The position numbers and the translations under genes are program-made. Below are positions 11,412 to 23,388 of a stretch of 64,000 nucleotides of DNA, piece by piece. The stretch is from Ochlerotatus camptorhynchus (Eukaryota > Arthropoda > Insecta > Diptera > Culicidae): contig NW_027040757.1 of the NCBI RefSeq assembly GCF_037179485.1, positions 3,031,001 through 3,095,000 of the forward strand. Reading direction: 5' to 3'. Position 1 is the first letter of the stretch. Every line of letters starts with the position of its first letter. The notes under the pieces are model-generated. The model was not told the DNA's origin, did not search any database, and worked only from the letters and a program-made list of their open reading frames with translations.

Positions 11412-12502
11412 CCATAACTGAGCATGAAGGTAGCCACAGCTTCGAGCTGGTCGGATTTGTTCTTGATGGAGTGGGTAATGTCGTGCATCTTGAGGAAGAT
11501 GATCATTAGTTCCGCTGCGGTGAACCACGAACCATCGTTGATTTGGGGCTGCGGTAGGGACGGTCCATCCTGACGCCAGTTTAGCCCAGGGGCTGTGGAG
11601 CAGCAGTCGTCTCTTGACCTAAGTTTGCAGGAACTCTGGCAGTTTGAACTTGAGCGGTGGCAACCGCCCCAGCAGTAGCAGCTGCACGAGAAGCAGCCAA
11701 TCGTTGATTGAGTGGCAGAGGTGGCAGTACTGTAATAATTAATTACCGGCACTTTCTTGTGGCCGGGCTGGTTTCTCGTCGATGCTTTCTTCCGTATCTC
11801 GATGTACTCGGTGCGCTTTGGGCAGGCCTTGCTTGTAGCTTTGTGAGCAGCACCGCAGTTGGCACAAATGGGATCGGCTTCATCGAGTCTGTCGCAGGCG
11901 TCGGTTTTGTGTTGTTTGCTACACTTGATGCAGCGGCGGACCATGTGACAATTCTTTGTTCCATGTCCGAACAGCAGGCAGTCCGAGTATTGGGTGACTC
12001 CACGGCTGATCGGCTTGTACCGCTCCCACTTCACCACTATGTTGAACAGGACGCGGATGCCCTGGAGGTCCATCAAAGTTGTTGAGTTCTTCTCAAGGTG
12101 AACCAGGTATAGCTGGTCGCGGTACTTGACAGCTTTGTTGAGGTGGGCCGCCTGTGTCCATGTCGTATAGTCCTCGCAGGACCACCTTGAACGGCTTAAC
12201 AGCCTCGATGTCGTGAGAGAAGTACACCACCTTTGATTGGTCCAGTATGGTCTTGTTTTTGTATCCTTCCGTGCACAGCTGGATGGTGCACCGGACGCCC
12301 TGCGTGATGAAGAAGTTTATTTTTTCCCGCAGTCCGGGAGGGAAGCCCTTCACGTAGAAGGGCGGCATTCTGTCCTTCTTCGGCGGTCCTATTGTTGTCG
12401 AACAGCTTCTTCGTTGCCTGTCGCACTGTCACTGTTGTCTTCAGGCCTAGACCGTTTTCCGGGATTGCCGGCACTCGCGCCACAGCGCGATTTTTTACCC
12501 AT
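11412..12502 (-). pseudogene. Jockey ORF1 (gag-like) remnant with zinc knuckles
   Basis: The start is placed at the minus-strand ATG at 12502 (MGKKSRCGASAGNPGKR). It is followed by a conserved Jockey gag stretch containing FYVKGFPPGLREKINFFI and HDIEAVKPFKVVLRGLYDMD. Near the end come three CCHC-like knuckles, recognisable as FGHGTKNCH, CIKCSKQHKTDAC and CANCGAAHKATSKAC, which bind the element RNA in this family. An in-frame stop (QQ then TAG, near 12391) and several frameshifts break the reading frame. The C-terminal region is low complexity. ORF1 lies upstream of ORF2, as expected. Confidence 0.8.
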
Positions 12503-12639
12503 GGCTGGGTCAGCGAGAGCGTCACTATTCAACGCGAGAAAAAACGGAACAACGCAATGGAACGAACGAAGAGAGCGAGATAAAAAAAACGTCGACTGTA
12601 TTGCTCAACAGTCTGGCAGCGAATGATCAGTTGAGGCTA

Positions 12640-13029
12640 GTAGTAAAATTTACATTTATTTTTCTGTTTTTTTTTTAAGTTTCAATATTTGGTTTAACAT
12701 TTCAATTGGTTAGCCTTTGGCTCTTCATCTTTGTTCTAGTTAATTGGTTATTCTAATGTGATGATTGCGTTTAGCGCTAATTTACAGGATACCCTTTTAT
12801 GATGAGTTGAGGCTTGACACCAGTGCTCTTTTATATCTTTTCAGGTTAAAGCAGAATGATATGCAACCAAGTAGTACTCGATTATGACGACTGGGTTTGG
12901 GAAGAACGTTTATTTCATGAAAACGGTGATAAAATTATTACTTTTTATTTATACATTGGACAATGCTTGACATTACCACCTTTTCAATAGTTTCTTATTC
13001 TTTTTCATCAGTTGGAAGCATTTCTATTG
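12640..13029. other. No recognised feature
   Basis: AT-rich flank that continues the empty site of the Jockey insertion. No open frame or repeat that I can name. Confidence 0.4.
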
Positions 13030-13193
13030 ATGCGTAGAAATATTTCTGATGAATTGTTGATAAAATTATTGAAATTGGTCCAGGGGCAGCTGAGTTATTA
13101 ATGATAAAAATCTTTCATTATTTTGTTACAGGTTCCATTTTCGTTTTTCACATAGTGTACCTCCATATAGAAATCACGAACGTAGTCTTACGT
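13030..13193 (-). repeat. Truncated copy (3 of 3) of a palindromic-ended repeat family
   Basis: The reverse complement matches the first ~160 bp of the repeats at 43820-44158 and 54461-55220, including the phrase around AACTCAGCTGCCCCTGG and the terminal CGTAGTCTTACGT (13181-13193). It lacks the inner portion that in the other copies carries the histone H3-tail-like segment. It ends a few bases before the PASK pseudogene. Confidence 0.8.
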
Positions 13194-13329
13194 AAAAAAA
13201 AGTGCATTCGCATTTGAATTGCCGCAGCATACAAACCATTGGATTTCAAAATAGCATAGAACATCGATTGTTGGGCCCTTGGAAATCTTGGATTCCTGAA
13301 ACGCTAGATCAACAGAAACGCTTCCGATT

Positions 13330-14570
13330 CCGTGTGGACCACTCAAGTAAATTTATTCGGATGGAAAGTACCAAGAAGAAGCGAAGGCATAAACGACATA
13401 CTGTATACCATTTCGAATCAGACGCTTCCCTACGGGAGGAAGGTCTACTGCATCTGGGTAAGCCGGGATCCGGATGCATCGTACAACAACATGGAGGATA
13501 AGGATAGGCATCAGAATCTGACGTTGACGTTCAACCACGTGACTAGTACGGTGGACAATTCACTTGGGCAGGCCATCATACTATTGCTGCGCAGCATTCA
13601 GATCGGCCCAGTTCCGTCTTGCGTATGTCGCAGTGCGATGAAGATTTTAACCACGGAGAGTACAGCAAATATTACACACTGGTGAAGCACATCGGGAAGG
13701 GCGCGTACGGGTATGCAAAGCTGAGCTACCGGAACTCGGATAGGTTGCTGGTGATATCGAAGTTCATACTGAAGGAGAAGCTCGTGCCGCAGTTTATGAA
13801 GCATCCGAACATTGTCAACATTTTCGATTGGTTCGAGAATGACAAGTTCTTCCAGGTTGTGATGGAAATCCACGGCTCCGGGATGAATCTGTGCAAGTTT
13901 ATCGATCGAAGACCCTTGATGGCGGAAAAGCTGGGTTGTTGGATCCACAGATTGCTAATGCTTTCCTGAACATTTTTCACCAGAACATCAGAGACGAGAT
14001 TGTTATCATCGATCACATTTTCCATATCAAGCTAATTGACTTCGGATCGGCGACTTTCTTACAGGAAGGGTATTTTTTTTACCTTCTACGGCACGATCGA
14101 GTACTGCAGTCCGAAATGTAGGCAGACAACCACTACTCTGGCCCAGAACTGGAAATGTGGGCTCTCGATGTGACACTGTACGTGTTGATGTTCTTCGAGA
14201 ACCCATTCGTGGACGTTGAGAATATCCTGCAATCCGAACTGATCATTCCACACGAAATCAGGGAAGAATTGGAGTACGTGTTGCTTTCGCTATTAGACAA
14301 GAATCCCAAAACTTGGATCACCATCCAGGAACTACTAGAGACGGAATGGATGACGGAGGAAATCAATTCGTCACAGTTTTGCCAAAATTGGCCTCTGTGA
14401 ACCGTACGCAACCAATCCGTAGAAGTGCTACGTAGGTGGGAATATCTGCTTTAGTCAGACGGATGAGCATGTCCACATGGATGATTCGTTAATGCATCCC
14501 GACGAGATGCTGGACGACGATATTTGTCCTCTGTTGCTGTTGCTCCGGTTGCGGACCATGGCAGTAAGGG
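13330..14570 (+). pseudogene. PASK: PAS-domain serine/threonine kinase (PASK) pseudogene
   Basis: PASK is a nutrient-sensing kinase. The kinase domain is recognisable from a GEYSKYYTLVKHIGKGAYG opening (~13659), through ILKEKLV, HPNIVNIFDWFENDKFFQ, the PASK-typical HGSGMNLCKFIDRRP, IKLIDFGSATFLQEG (DFG kept), and GPELEMWALDVTLYVLMFFE to about 14395. The upstream part (~13400-13600) resembles the segment before the kinase domain, and coding similarity may run on to ~14570. Lesions: the alpha-C region between EKLV and KHPNIV is deleted, the catalytic HRD reads HQN, DEN reads DEI, there is a stop near 13969, and frameshifts occur near 13969 and 14120. No introns interrupt the kinase part, so a processed copy is possible but unproven. 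Confidence 0.85.
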
Positions 14571-15960
14571 TGAGTTGAAGGCTCCAGTGAAATTATATGT
14601 TGCAGATACCAAAAAATGTTTGTGTACGTACTGCGCAGGCGCAGAAATAGTGCAGTGATGCCAGTAACTTTAGAGATAATAAAAATTATGTACTATGGGT
14701 GCCAATAAGTGTGCCATGGTGTGCTCTTCTGTGTTTTTGGCACATTTTGCTGAGTTATCAACCCCTTGCAAAAACCGGCAGTATCCATCTGAGAGTTTAC
14801 TATTGGTGTTTCTAATGGGGGAGCCATGGTGGCCAGGCCCGCTCCAGAATTATTTAGCCCCTTTCAGAATTATGAGTGATTTTTTTTTTAAGCGCCAATA
14901 TTTTGTAAAGCAGGTTCGAGGTTTCTTTTTATCAGATATTATTAAAATTGGACCATAATGAACGTTTTTTAAGAATGTCCTTTATGTTGATTACATTTCT
15001 TATAGCGGTAAGCTCCATCGAGAATAATACGCCAATCTCGAATTACCATCGATTATCCCAAGAACCATGTCATGTTATCCTCAATTTTAATCTTGGACAT
15101 TACGATTTCGGCGAGATCCGAAAGTTTCGGATTTTCAAAAAGAACGCATCCCAAAACAAAATCTACTCTCACTGCTCTCACACACACATATGCACGAGCA
15201 TCAAATGTAATTTTTCTGTGTATGTTTGCGGAACCGGATTCCATAGGCCAATATTAAAGGCATTTTCCCTATTTCCCCTATTTAATGCTCCACGTTTGCC
15301 AAGAAACTTATTTGACAAAACCCAGGTAATCATGACGTTTGATTATTGAAAAAAAAAATGAATGAAAAAATAGACCTACTGCTGTCATGATTACTTGAGA
15401 ATTGTCAAATAATGTAAATATTTACACCAATTGCATTGAAGAATTTGGGATGGATTATGCTTTTGATTAAACCATGGTCCTGATCCTATCCTTCGACAAT
15501 GTACCCCGTCTAACCTGCGGTAAGCCGCGAGTATTCGGCTCAACTCCAAATAGACAATGAAATAAGTTAATTTTGTTACAAACAATGAACAATGAATTAT
15601 AGGCTCCGTAAATCTAACGCGATTGAGCCTTACTTGTAAATGAACTTGATAAAAAAAAACACACACACACACACTCAATGGCTCATTTGCTGCAAACCTG
15701 GTCGGGCTTCAACAACACACTCTCGAATATGTTCGGTGTCCAATGGGAGATGATATAGTGTTCTCACCGATTTCGGCAGAGAGATATTTTCATGGTTTGG
15801 ATGGGAGAGGAAAATGAATACCTAATCTTTGAAAAATGAGAGATGAACATAACGTCGACTCTCAGCACAGCGGAGAGCAAAGTGATGAAGCTTGAGTGAA
15901 GCATCGCTTATCTTGCAGCTGAGCGAGATTTTCGATCTCTGAGTAAAATTTATCAACAAT
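14571..15960. other. No recognised gene; CA microsatellite
   Basis: Several short frames (for example 14948-15349 plus) with no domain. A poly-A plus (AC)n tract lies at about 15651-15676. No RNA gene or inverted repeat was noticed before the MITE at 15961. Confidence 0.4.
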
Positions 15961-16195
15961 TCTAGACAGAGCTGGAATTGGGGTGTAACAGCTTTTGAAA
16001 ACAATGACTTCTCTGGAAGATTTCCAGGAAATCAAGGCACGCCTATGCAAACCAACATAACCATCGGATAGGGGAAGTCTTGCCCTATCCGATGATGATG
16101 TTGATTTGATTGGGCGAGCCTTAACTTTTTAGAAATCATCTAGAGAAGTCATTGCTTACAAAAGCTGTTACGCCCTAATTTCAGCTTTATCTGGA
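15961..16195. mobile_element. MITE with ~55-bp imperfect TIRs (copy 1)
   Basis: The left end near TCTAGACAGAGCTGGAATTG and the right end near 16141-16195 are reverse complements over about 55 bp. Inside lies a second hairpin, CATCGGATAGGGGAAG against its complement near 16080-16096. The arrangement matches the copy at 21857-22056. Non-coding. The right half has about 35 extra bases relative to that copy. Confidence 0.88.
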
Positions 16196-18269
16196 ATTGT
16201 TTCCTGCGTAAAATTCACATAAAACAGCGTACTAGCAAAAAGTTAAAAACATTCAATAGAAACATGTCAATATTTCAAAAGTTTGCATATTTCATAAACT
16301 TTTTTTTTTAATATTAAATTTGAGTAGTTAGCACTTTTTTGAATTTTTACACAACATAACAAACATCAATTAAAATGAGTATTTTTCCCAGAAGGGTTTA
16401 ATTGATGTTTACAACTTTGTCGCAGACGTCATTTCGATCAGAAGTGACTTATTCGTGCTACAATGTATTGAAGAACAAGATCCGGAATGGCTGACTTTTA
16501 GCAAAAACGTTAATGATTGACCATAACAAACAATTTTGCAAAGTGTCATGCCAATCGGAGAAGGTCGAGTTTTATTGATTCGTCATTGGGCGTGGAACTG
16601 CTCTAAATAGCATGAACCAAAAATCTCTCAGAGGTGCCAGTGTGCAAGTCGTGAACAGCTTTAATTTCGATGTATGGATGGAACGATGTTCTTGGAACGA
16701 TGCCAAAAAATAGCGCTTCATTCTTGTGGAAATTTCGGATCCACGAAATGTTTGATGAATTTTTCCGCTTCTTTTACACGTGTAGGATTCAAGCTGCCAT
16801 TGTAAATAATTCATCCTTATTTGTTTTCAAGTGGAAACTCATTCGGCCTTCTCGACGGGATCGGAACATTCAGCCTCGGAAAAAATAAAACTTCCAATGG
16901 AAACTCGTGTGCATAATTCACCAAAGTTTCTCCTCGTAAAGTAAACCTCCCACACACACACATAAGCGCATTGGCACAAAAACAAAGGAAGAAATAAAAA
17001 TTAAATTATCATCTGGCTTTCCCTCAGATGTATTTTGCTCCTCGCGCCAATAAGCGAAAACAAAGGCTGAAAAATAACTTTCCAGTAATCCAATCATACA
17101 CAACTTTCTTTTTTTTTGCGAGAAATAAAATAAAGAAACTCATGAAAAACCGAACAACAAACAAGTTGCGAAAATTCTACACTCACTTGGGCTGCGGCAG
17201 ACCAAAGCCACTCACCGCTCCAGCTCCTGGTTGTATGAGTATCCTTTCTTTTTTTTTTTTTGCTTTGTTCTGCACCACTTCCTGTTTCCTGCCACCATCA
17301 TTGCTTCCGGACCCCATCGACTGACGTTGGATTCGAATTGTGTGGCCAACAAACCAACCACCCCACCGCCCACCTATCATGCCCCAATCCGGAAGGTGTA
17401 GCGAATAAGCGAAATGTGTGATTTCCTCGAATCGTTGTAGGTAAACAGAGGCTCGTTGTTCGCAGGTTCTCAGAGAATTTTTTTCTATCCACTAGGTGGT
17501 TGAATCTGGCGGTTGCCGGAAGTCTTGTCTCGATCATTCCACAGAGATTAGTGCTTCTTTCCACGATGATGATGATGATGATGATGAGGGTGATGAAGAT
17601 GGAAGCCGATGTAATGCAATCCATGTGTACGCGGTCGTGGGCCACCGGCTTCCGAAGATGAGTTATTCCGATACGATTTGGTGTGGATTCACAAGAAATG
17701 CTTTGTTTTGTACCTCAAGGTCATATAATTCAGCAGCGGGAAGAACTTGGCGAACGGTATTTCGTGGAAAAGTGTGAGCAACATACGCTATGGCTTATTC
17801 ATTTCATATTGGCGATTTTTCATTGGATTGCCGTTAGAAGATTAAAGTTCATTACTCAAGCAACACATATCTTTGGCATTACGTTGAGTAAACTTCTTTA
17901 AAATAAAAACTAGTCATACAAAGGCTAAATAACCTGTTAAAGAACTTGTGCGTTGCAATGGTAATATATGTGTTAATCCATAAATGGTAGGTACTTTCTG
18001 CTAGTCGAGTATTAGTACAAGACACTTAAGAAGTCTGTACATTGTAGACGGAATATGCATTACAGACTTTTGTAATCAAGGGAAAATTTCAAAATTTATT
18101 TGGTTACACTACTATTTTACATCTTTAATCAAATTTAGACGTGCGATGCATTCAAATCGTTTTCATATGATTTGAAGGTTTGTTTGGATACGTCAACACA
18201 CGTTGACCGGTCTATAACTTGACTGTCTATAGTCATTCACCGAAAAAGTGAATGAAACCGAGGGGGACG
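16196..18269. other. No recognised gene; GAT microsatellite
   Basis: Short frames without domains. A (GAT)n run lies at about 17563-17588, and several poly-T tracts occur near 16300, 17110 and 17250. Nothing here supports a host exon. Confidence 0.4.
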
Positions 18270-19447
18270 AAACTCCCAGATTTATTCAAATGTGGCGAAC
18301 GAAGCTGCAGGACTGGAATGTTCTATCTTAGAAGCCCCAGAGCCTTTGATTGGCATCGACACCAATCATCCTGCGTTGGAAGTTTCCATCAACCTATCTG
18401 TTCCTGTTCGCTACGATAACCCCCCTGTTCATGTACATGAGCTCGACTTTCGTAGAGCAGATTTCGTCGCGCTGAGTCACTCGCTTGCCCAGGCAGATTG
18501 GCAGTTCCTTGACACGTGTTCATCTATTGATGAAGCCGTCAACTACTTCGCTGAGGTCGTCGGCCGGGCAATAACTGATTCTGTCCCATTGAGGAGACCC
18601 TCTCCCAAACCCGTATGGTCCAATGCTCGACTACGGAATTTAAAGCGTCTGAGATCGAAGGCCCTCCGTAAATACTGTCGTACTCGTAACCCATTCACCA
18701 AACGATTATTTTCAACAGCGAGCAACGAATATCGCACACATAACCGCATTCTTTACAAGAGCTACACAAGGCGTGTGCAGGCTAATTTACGGCTAAATCC
18801 AAAGCAGTTCTGGTCATTCGTGAATACCAAACGAAACGAGGAGGGGCTACCAGTCGAAATTCACCTTGGTAATAGAATCGCCAGCAATTCCCTTGAGAAA
18901 TGTAATCTTCTGGCAAAACATTTCAAAAGCATTTTCAATGACACTACGGCTTCGTTGTCCCAAGTTGCTGAAGCGGTGAGGGACACTCCCAGTGATTCTT
19001 TCAATTTTTCGATTACCTCGGTTACAGTAGATCTCGTCGAATCCACCATCAAGAAGCTGAAATTTTCTAATGCTGCTGGCCGTGACGGGATCCCCTCAAG
19101 CATCCTGAAGCGATGCTGTTCAGAGCTTACAACACCGCTTTCGAAGCTGTTCAATATTTCATTACAGCAGGGGGAGTTCCCTACGTGTTGGAAATCGTCA
19201 TTCATTTTCCCGATCTACAAGAAAGGAGACAAGAGAAACGTCGAAAATTACCGAGGGATCACATCACTCAGTGCCTGCTCTAAAGTTTTCGAAATCATCA
19301 TCAACGACGCATTATTCTCTAGCTGCAGAAATTACATTTCTCCTGACCAACACGGTTTTTATCCCATGAGATCAGTTTCAACAAATCTAGCTCCGTTCAT
19401 TTCATTCATTTCCGAAGACATACTTCGGAGTATGGAAGCTGGAGCGC
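18270..19447 (+). pseudogene. Jockey/CR1-group non-LTR retrotransposon fragment (endonuclease end plus RT N-terminal half)
   Basis: An open frame of about 390 codons. The first residues (LEAPEPLIGIDTNHPALEV) correspond to the tail of an apurinic endonuclease. A basic linker (LRNLKRLRSKALRKYCRTRN) and NPKQFWSFVNTKR precede the RT fingers, seen as AAGRDGIPSSILKR, SSFIFPIYKKGDKRNVENYR and DQHGFYPMRSVSTNL. The frame stops being element-like after MEAGAQV, just before RT motif A, where an R1-like element begins. It is truncated at both ends. The exact clade (Jockey, CR1 or L2) is undecided. Confidence 0.8.
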
Positions 19448-21856
19448 AGGTGGAATCTATGTACGTAGTTGCTACGCACTCCCGAGATGGACAATTGGGC
19501 AGTTCCACCAGATGCTAGATGGGCTCACCGGAGAGCTCATTGAACGGAAGCCAGTCGTCATCGCAGGAGATTTCAGTGCTTGGGCAGTGGACTGGGAGAG
19601 CAGGTGTACCAGCGCAAGAGGGTATAGCCTGCTGGAAGCTCTGGCAAAGTTGAACGTCAGTCTGGCCAACTTAGGAACCATTAGCACCTTCCGCAAAGAT
19701 GGTAGGGAATCCATTATCGACGTCACTTTCTGCAATACGTCGTTAATGGCAAATATGAACTGGAGAGTGTGCAAAGAGTACACCCATAGTGACCATCAGG
19801 TGATCCGGTACAGTATCGGCGAACGGACACCGGTGGAAATGCGGAGGACGAAAGTAAGCGAGCGGAAGTGAAAGACGAAGGCATTCAATAAGGATCTCTT
19901 CATCGAAGCTCTAAGGGTAGTCAGCAGCATCCCGGGTCTAAGCGCGAAAGAGTTGACCGTATTCATTAGCAATGTCATGTGACACAACTATGCCGAGAAA
20001 ACTGGAGCCAACGAACAGGCGGCGTCCAGCTTACTGGTGGAACGAGGAAATTAACACCCTCCGTGCTAGTTTTCTTCTAGCCAGAAGGCGCGTTCAGAGA
20101 GCAAGAGCAGAAACAGACAGAGAGGAGCGCAGGGTTGTGTTCCGAGAGGCCAGGGCTGCACTAAAACGAAAGATAAAGCTGAGCAAGTCAAATAGTTTCA
20201 AGGAGCTGTGCCGTGATGCCGATGCCAACCCCTGGCGCAACGCATACCGAGTCGCGATGGCGAAGATCAGAGGTCCAACGATGCCGGTTGAAATGTGTCC
20301 CAACAAGCTGAAAATCATCGTGGAGGGAATTTTCCCACAGCATGACCCAACGACCTGGCTACCTACACCATGTGGCGAGGAAGATGGAGACAACGTTGAA
20401 CAAGTCTCCAACGAGGAATTCATAGCAGCAGCGAAAGGGTTGAAAGCGAATAAAGCTCACGGCCCGGATGGAATTCCCAACGTGGCGTTGAAGGCGGCGA
20501 TCCAGACGTTCCCGGACATGTTCAGGATGGTGCTGCAGAAATGTCTGGACGAGGGTCAGTTCCCTGATAGGTGGAAGGTACAAAAGCTTGTGCTGTTGGC
20601 GAAGCCCGGAAAACCGCCGGGGGATCCTGCATCGTATAGGCCAATATGCTTGCTGGATACTGTCAGAAAGCTCTTGGAGAGGATCATCCTGAACAGACTG
20701 ACGAAATGCACGGAGAGTGAACACGGATTGTCGGAGATGCAGTTTGGATTCCGGAAAGGGGGATCGACGGTGGATGCAATTCGGACAGTGACTGACAGAG
20801 CCGAGAAAGCTTCCAAACAGAAGCGGTGAGGAAATCGCTACTGCGCCGTGGTTACGATTGATGTGAAGAATGCATTCAATAGTGCCAGCTGGGAGGCCAT
20901 CGCCAAGGCGCTCCATAGAATGATGGTTCCAGACTACCTCTGCAGGATTCTAGGTAGTTACTTTCAGAACCGGGTCCTGGTCTACGCGACAGACACGGGG
21001 CAGAAATCGCTTAGAATCACGGCAGGAGTTCCACAAGGCTCCATTCTAGGTCCCACGATGTGGAACGGAATGTACAATGGCGTGCTGACGATCAAGCTGC
21101 CCAAAGGAGTTGAGATCGTTGGATTTGCGGACGATGTCGTCTTGAGGGTAACCGGTGAGACGCTGGAAGAAGTGGAAATGCTGGCGGCCGAGGCGACCGA
21201 TACGATTGGTAACTGGATGCAAGGAGCGAAGCTGCAGATAGCCCACCACAAAACAGAAGTGATGGTGGTCAGTAGCTGCAAAGCAGTGCAACGGGCAGAA
21301 ATCACCGTTGGAGAGCACACCATTGTTTCGAAGCGCGTGCTAAAGTATCTGGGAGTGATGATCGACGACCGGCTAAACTTTAATAGCCACATCGAATATG
21401 CTTGCGAGAAGGCGGCGAAGATCATCAACCTCAATAGCCAGAATCATGCCAAACAATTCTGGTCCAAGCAGCAGCAAGAGGCGTCTTCTGACTAGTATGT
21501 CCTCATGGCTACTAAGGTACGGAGGTCCAGCCTGGATTGAAGCGCTGAAAACGAAGCAACTATTTCGATAGAGGCAGTATGCGTTATCGCCGGTATGATT
21601 CCAATCGGCATCACCTACGAGCAGGCTTCCAAATAGTACAGCCTCCTCGCGACAGTTGGTTTATACCTGAATTGACTGTTGCTTTGTGTGCTTTACTGCC
21701 GCTTGCTACCGTACGTTCAGCTCTGAATTCGAAGTGTATTGGCAACAGCACACGCACGAACGAATGAAAGCTATTAGAACAGTCGCATCTATACCCGCTT
21801 TGCTACAATCATCGTGCTTGGAACGTAGTGAACCGAATGGGCTGTATTTATACATT

Positions 21857-22056
21857 TCTAGATAGAGCTGGAATTAGGGCGTAACAGCTTTTGTAAACAA
21901 TGACTTCTATCGATGATTTCTAGGAATTCAAGGCACGTCCACGCAGACCAACCTAGCCATCGGATAGGGGAAGCCTTTCCCTACCCGATGAGGATGTTGG
22001 TTTGAGAAGTCATTGTTTACAATAGCTGTTAGGCCCTAATTCCAGCTCTATCTAGA
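21857..22056. mobile_element. MITE with 52-bp TIRs (copy 2), nested in the hAT-like element
   Basis: Exactly 200 bp. The first and last 52 bases are reverse complements with only two mismatches by eye. The interior contains a CATCGGATAGGGGAAG hairpin as in the copy at 15961-16195. The ends are TCTAGATAGAGC and its complement. Confidence 0.93.
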
Positions 22057-22221
22057 TTTCTTTATGACCAGGTTCTCAATGTTTCTGTCGTCATAACAGC
22101 CTTCACAAACCGACGACATCCCTCAGCTTACCCAAGTGGCTGTCACGAAAAGGCTGTCACGAGACATTATATACAATTGATATACGGCAGTGGAGTATGG
22201 AAGAAACCCAGAATAATGATG

Positions 22222-22395
22222 CCGAACAGATATGTCGGCCCGATGTCGGATCAATGTAAGGTCAATTTATGGTCGACGTCGGGCAAATGTCGGGTCGATG
22301 TCGGGTCAATTTTGTGTTTATGTCGGGTCAATGTCGGGCCAACATCGGGTTGGGGTTTGGTAGAAGTCAGGTTGGTGTCGGGTAGGTTTATATTT
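22222..22395. repeat. Degenerate ~10-bp minisatellite (GTCGGGTCAAT-like)
   Basis: A string of variants of GTCGGGTCAAT or GATGTCGGGTC repeats about 12 times with a period near 10-11 bp and scattered indels. It lies inside the hAT-like element and includes an open frame (22177-22419 plus) that is simply the repeat read through. Confidence 0.85.
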
Positions 22396-22598
22396 TTCGC
22401 CGGAGACCGCGCGTTTTAAAAACATATCGGATGAAAATTTTGCAATGGGCAGCACGAACGTGATAGCAACCGAACGAGCTCCGGCGCCACACTGGTAGTG
22501 TAGTAGCAGTCTTACGACATACAAACAAAATTTTAAAGACAGCAGCAACGAATCGGCAGTTCGACGGACTGCTTGTTGTATGTACGAGGAACGTACAT

Positions 22599-22619
22599 GA
22601 TACGATACGATACGATACG
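22599..22619. repeat. GATAC microsatellite
   Basis: Four consecutive GATAC units. Simple sequence, no other content. Confidence 0.9.
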
Positions 22620-23179
22620 TCACGTTTTTTTTGCTTTTTTTCTCTCCTTTCTATGTGTCAGTGAATTGATTATCATTGATGCTGCAGTGGTGTGAGTGTA
22701 CATCATGCACTACCGCAACTACCGTAAACCTAGCTGCTAGAGTTCGTTATTATTAGGTCGAATGTGTAACAGAGACTATTATTACATTTCCATTCAATTT
22801 GCCAATATTATCGACCTACCACCTCCCAGGACACCCCTTCCTATACAGAAAATAATTATGCGCCTAGCCACCAAGACCAACATGTCAAGTCATCATAGCA
22901 GTTGATTGATTCAACATCACACTTTGGTACATACGACCTCTCCAAAAGTGATTCCAGAGCTCAAACCTCCAGGCACACGGTAAGAAAAAAGATCCCAAAG
23001 TGACTCAATTTCACAAATCTCGGCACTATATTGCAGGAAGCCATAAGTAGATAATGTGGGTCGAAGAGTTTTCATTTGATTGTTTTCAATTAGTATGGAA
23101 CTGACAATTCGTTCCTACCCATAAATAGTTAGTTGTACCCAAAAGTAGGTGAATACGATTATACTCAAAGTCAAAAGTA

Positions 23180-23388
23180 CACACTTAGTTTTTTCTACCG
23201 AGCTCGGCTGTGCAAATCTCGGCAAAAAAAGTTTTACTGGGATCTCAGCAAACATTTAATTTGTTTGCTGAGATTCAGCTAAGCATTATCCGAGACTCAG
23301 CAATCAAATGTAAGTTTTGCTGAGATCTCAGTGAAAATTATTTTGCCGAGTTTTGCACAGCCGAGCTCGGTAGAAAAAACTAAGTGTG
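23180..23388. mobile_element. TA-flanked MITE (Tc1/mariner-type) with near-complete dyad symmetry
   Basis: Bounded by TA on both sides (23178-23179 and 23389-23390). The first 37 bases (starting CACACTTAGTTTTTTCTACC) are a perfect inverted repeat of the last 37. The interior is also largely palindromic, with repeated CTCGGCAAA and CTCAGCAAA phrases. A TA target duplication is typical of IS630/Tc1/mariner elements. It is nested in the hAT-like element. Confidence 0.92.

Larger units (their letters stand above)
8127..12629 (-). mobile_element. Jockey-clade non-LTR retrotransposon, near full length, decayed
   Basis: The element lies between direct copies of GTTGAGGCTA (8117-8126 and 12630-12639), interpreted as a 10-bp TSD. 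Total length is 4503 bp, of which 273 bp (SINE) and about 592 bp (unknown insert) are later insertions. The order on the minus strand is: 5' leader, gag-like ORF1 with zinc knuckles (12502 to ~11412), apurinic endonuclease plus RT ORF2 (~11411 to ~8500), then a 3' UTR ending in a run like AATAAGTAAATAAACAAAC. Both ORFs carry stops and frameshifts, so it is inactive. The Jockey assignment rests on the three-knuckle gag, GVPQGSILGP, VDDTSIV and the C-terminal LKLQRIENKILMMILN block. Confidence 0.85.

Noticed and set aside
13619..13969. Active protein kinase gene
   Set aside because: Missing alpha-C segment, HRD changed to HQN, premature stop and frameshift.
17496..17777. Frame with poly-Asp run as an acidic protein
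   Set aside because: The run is a GAT microsatellite read in frame.
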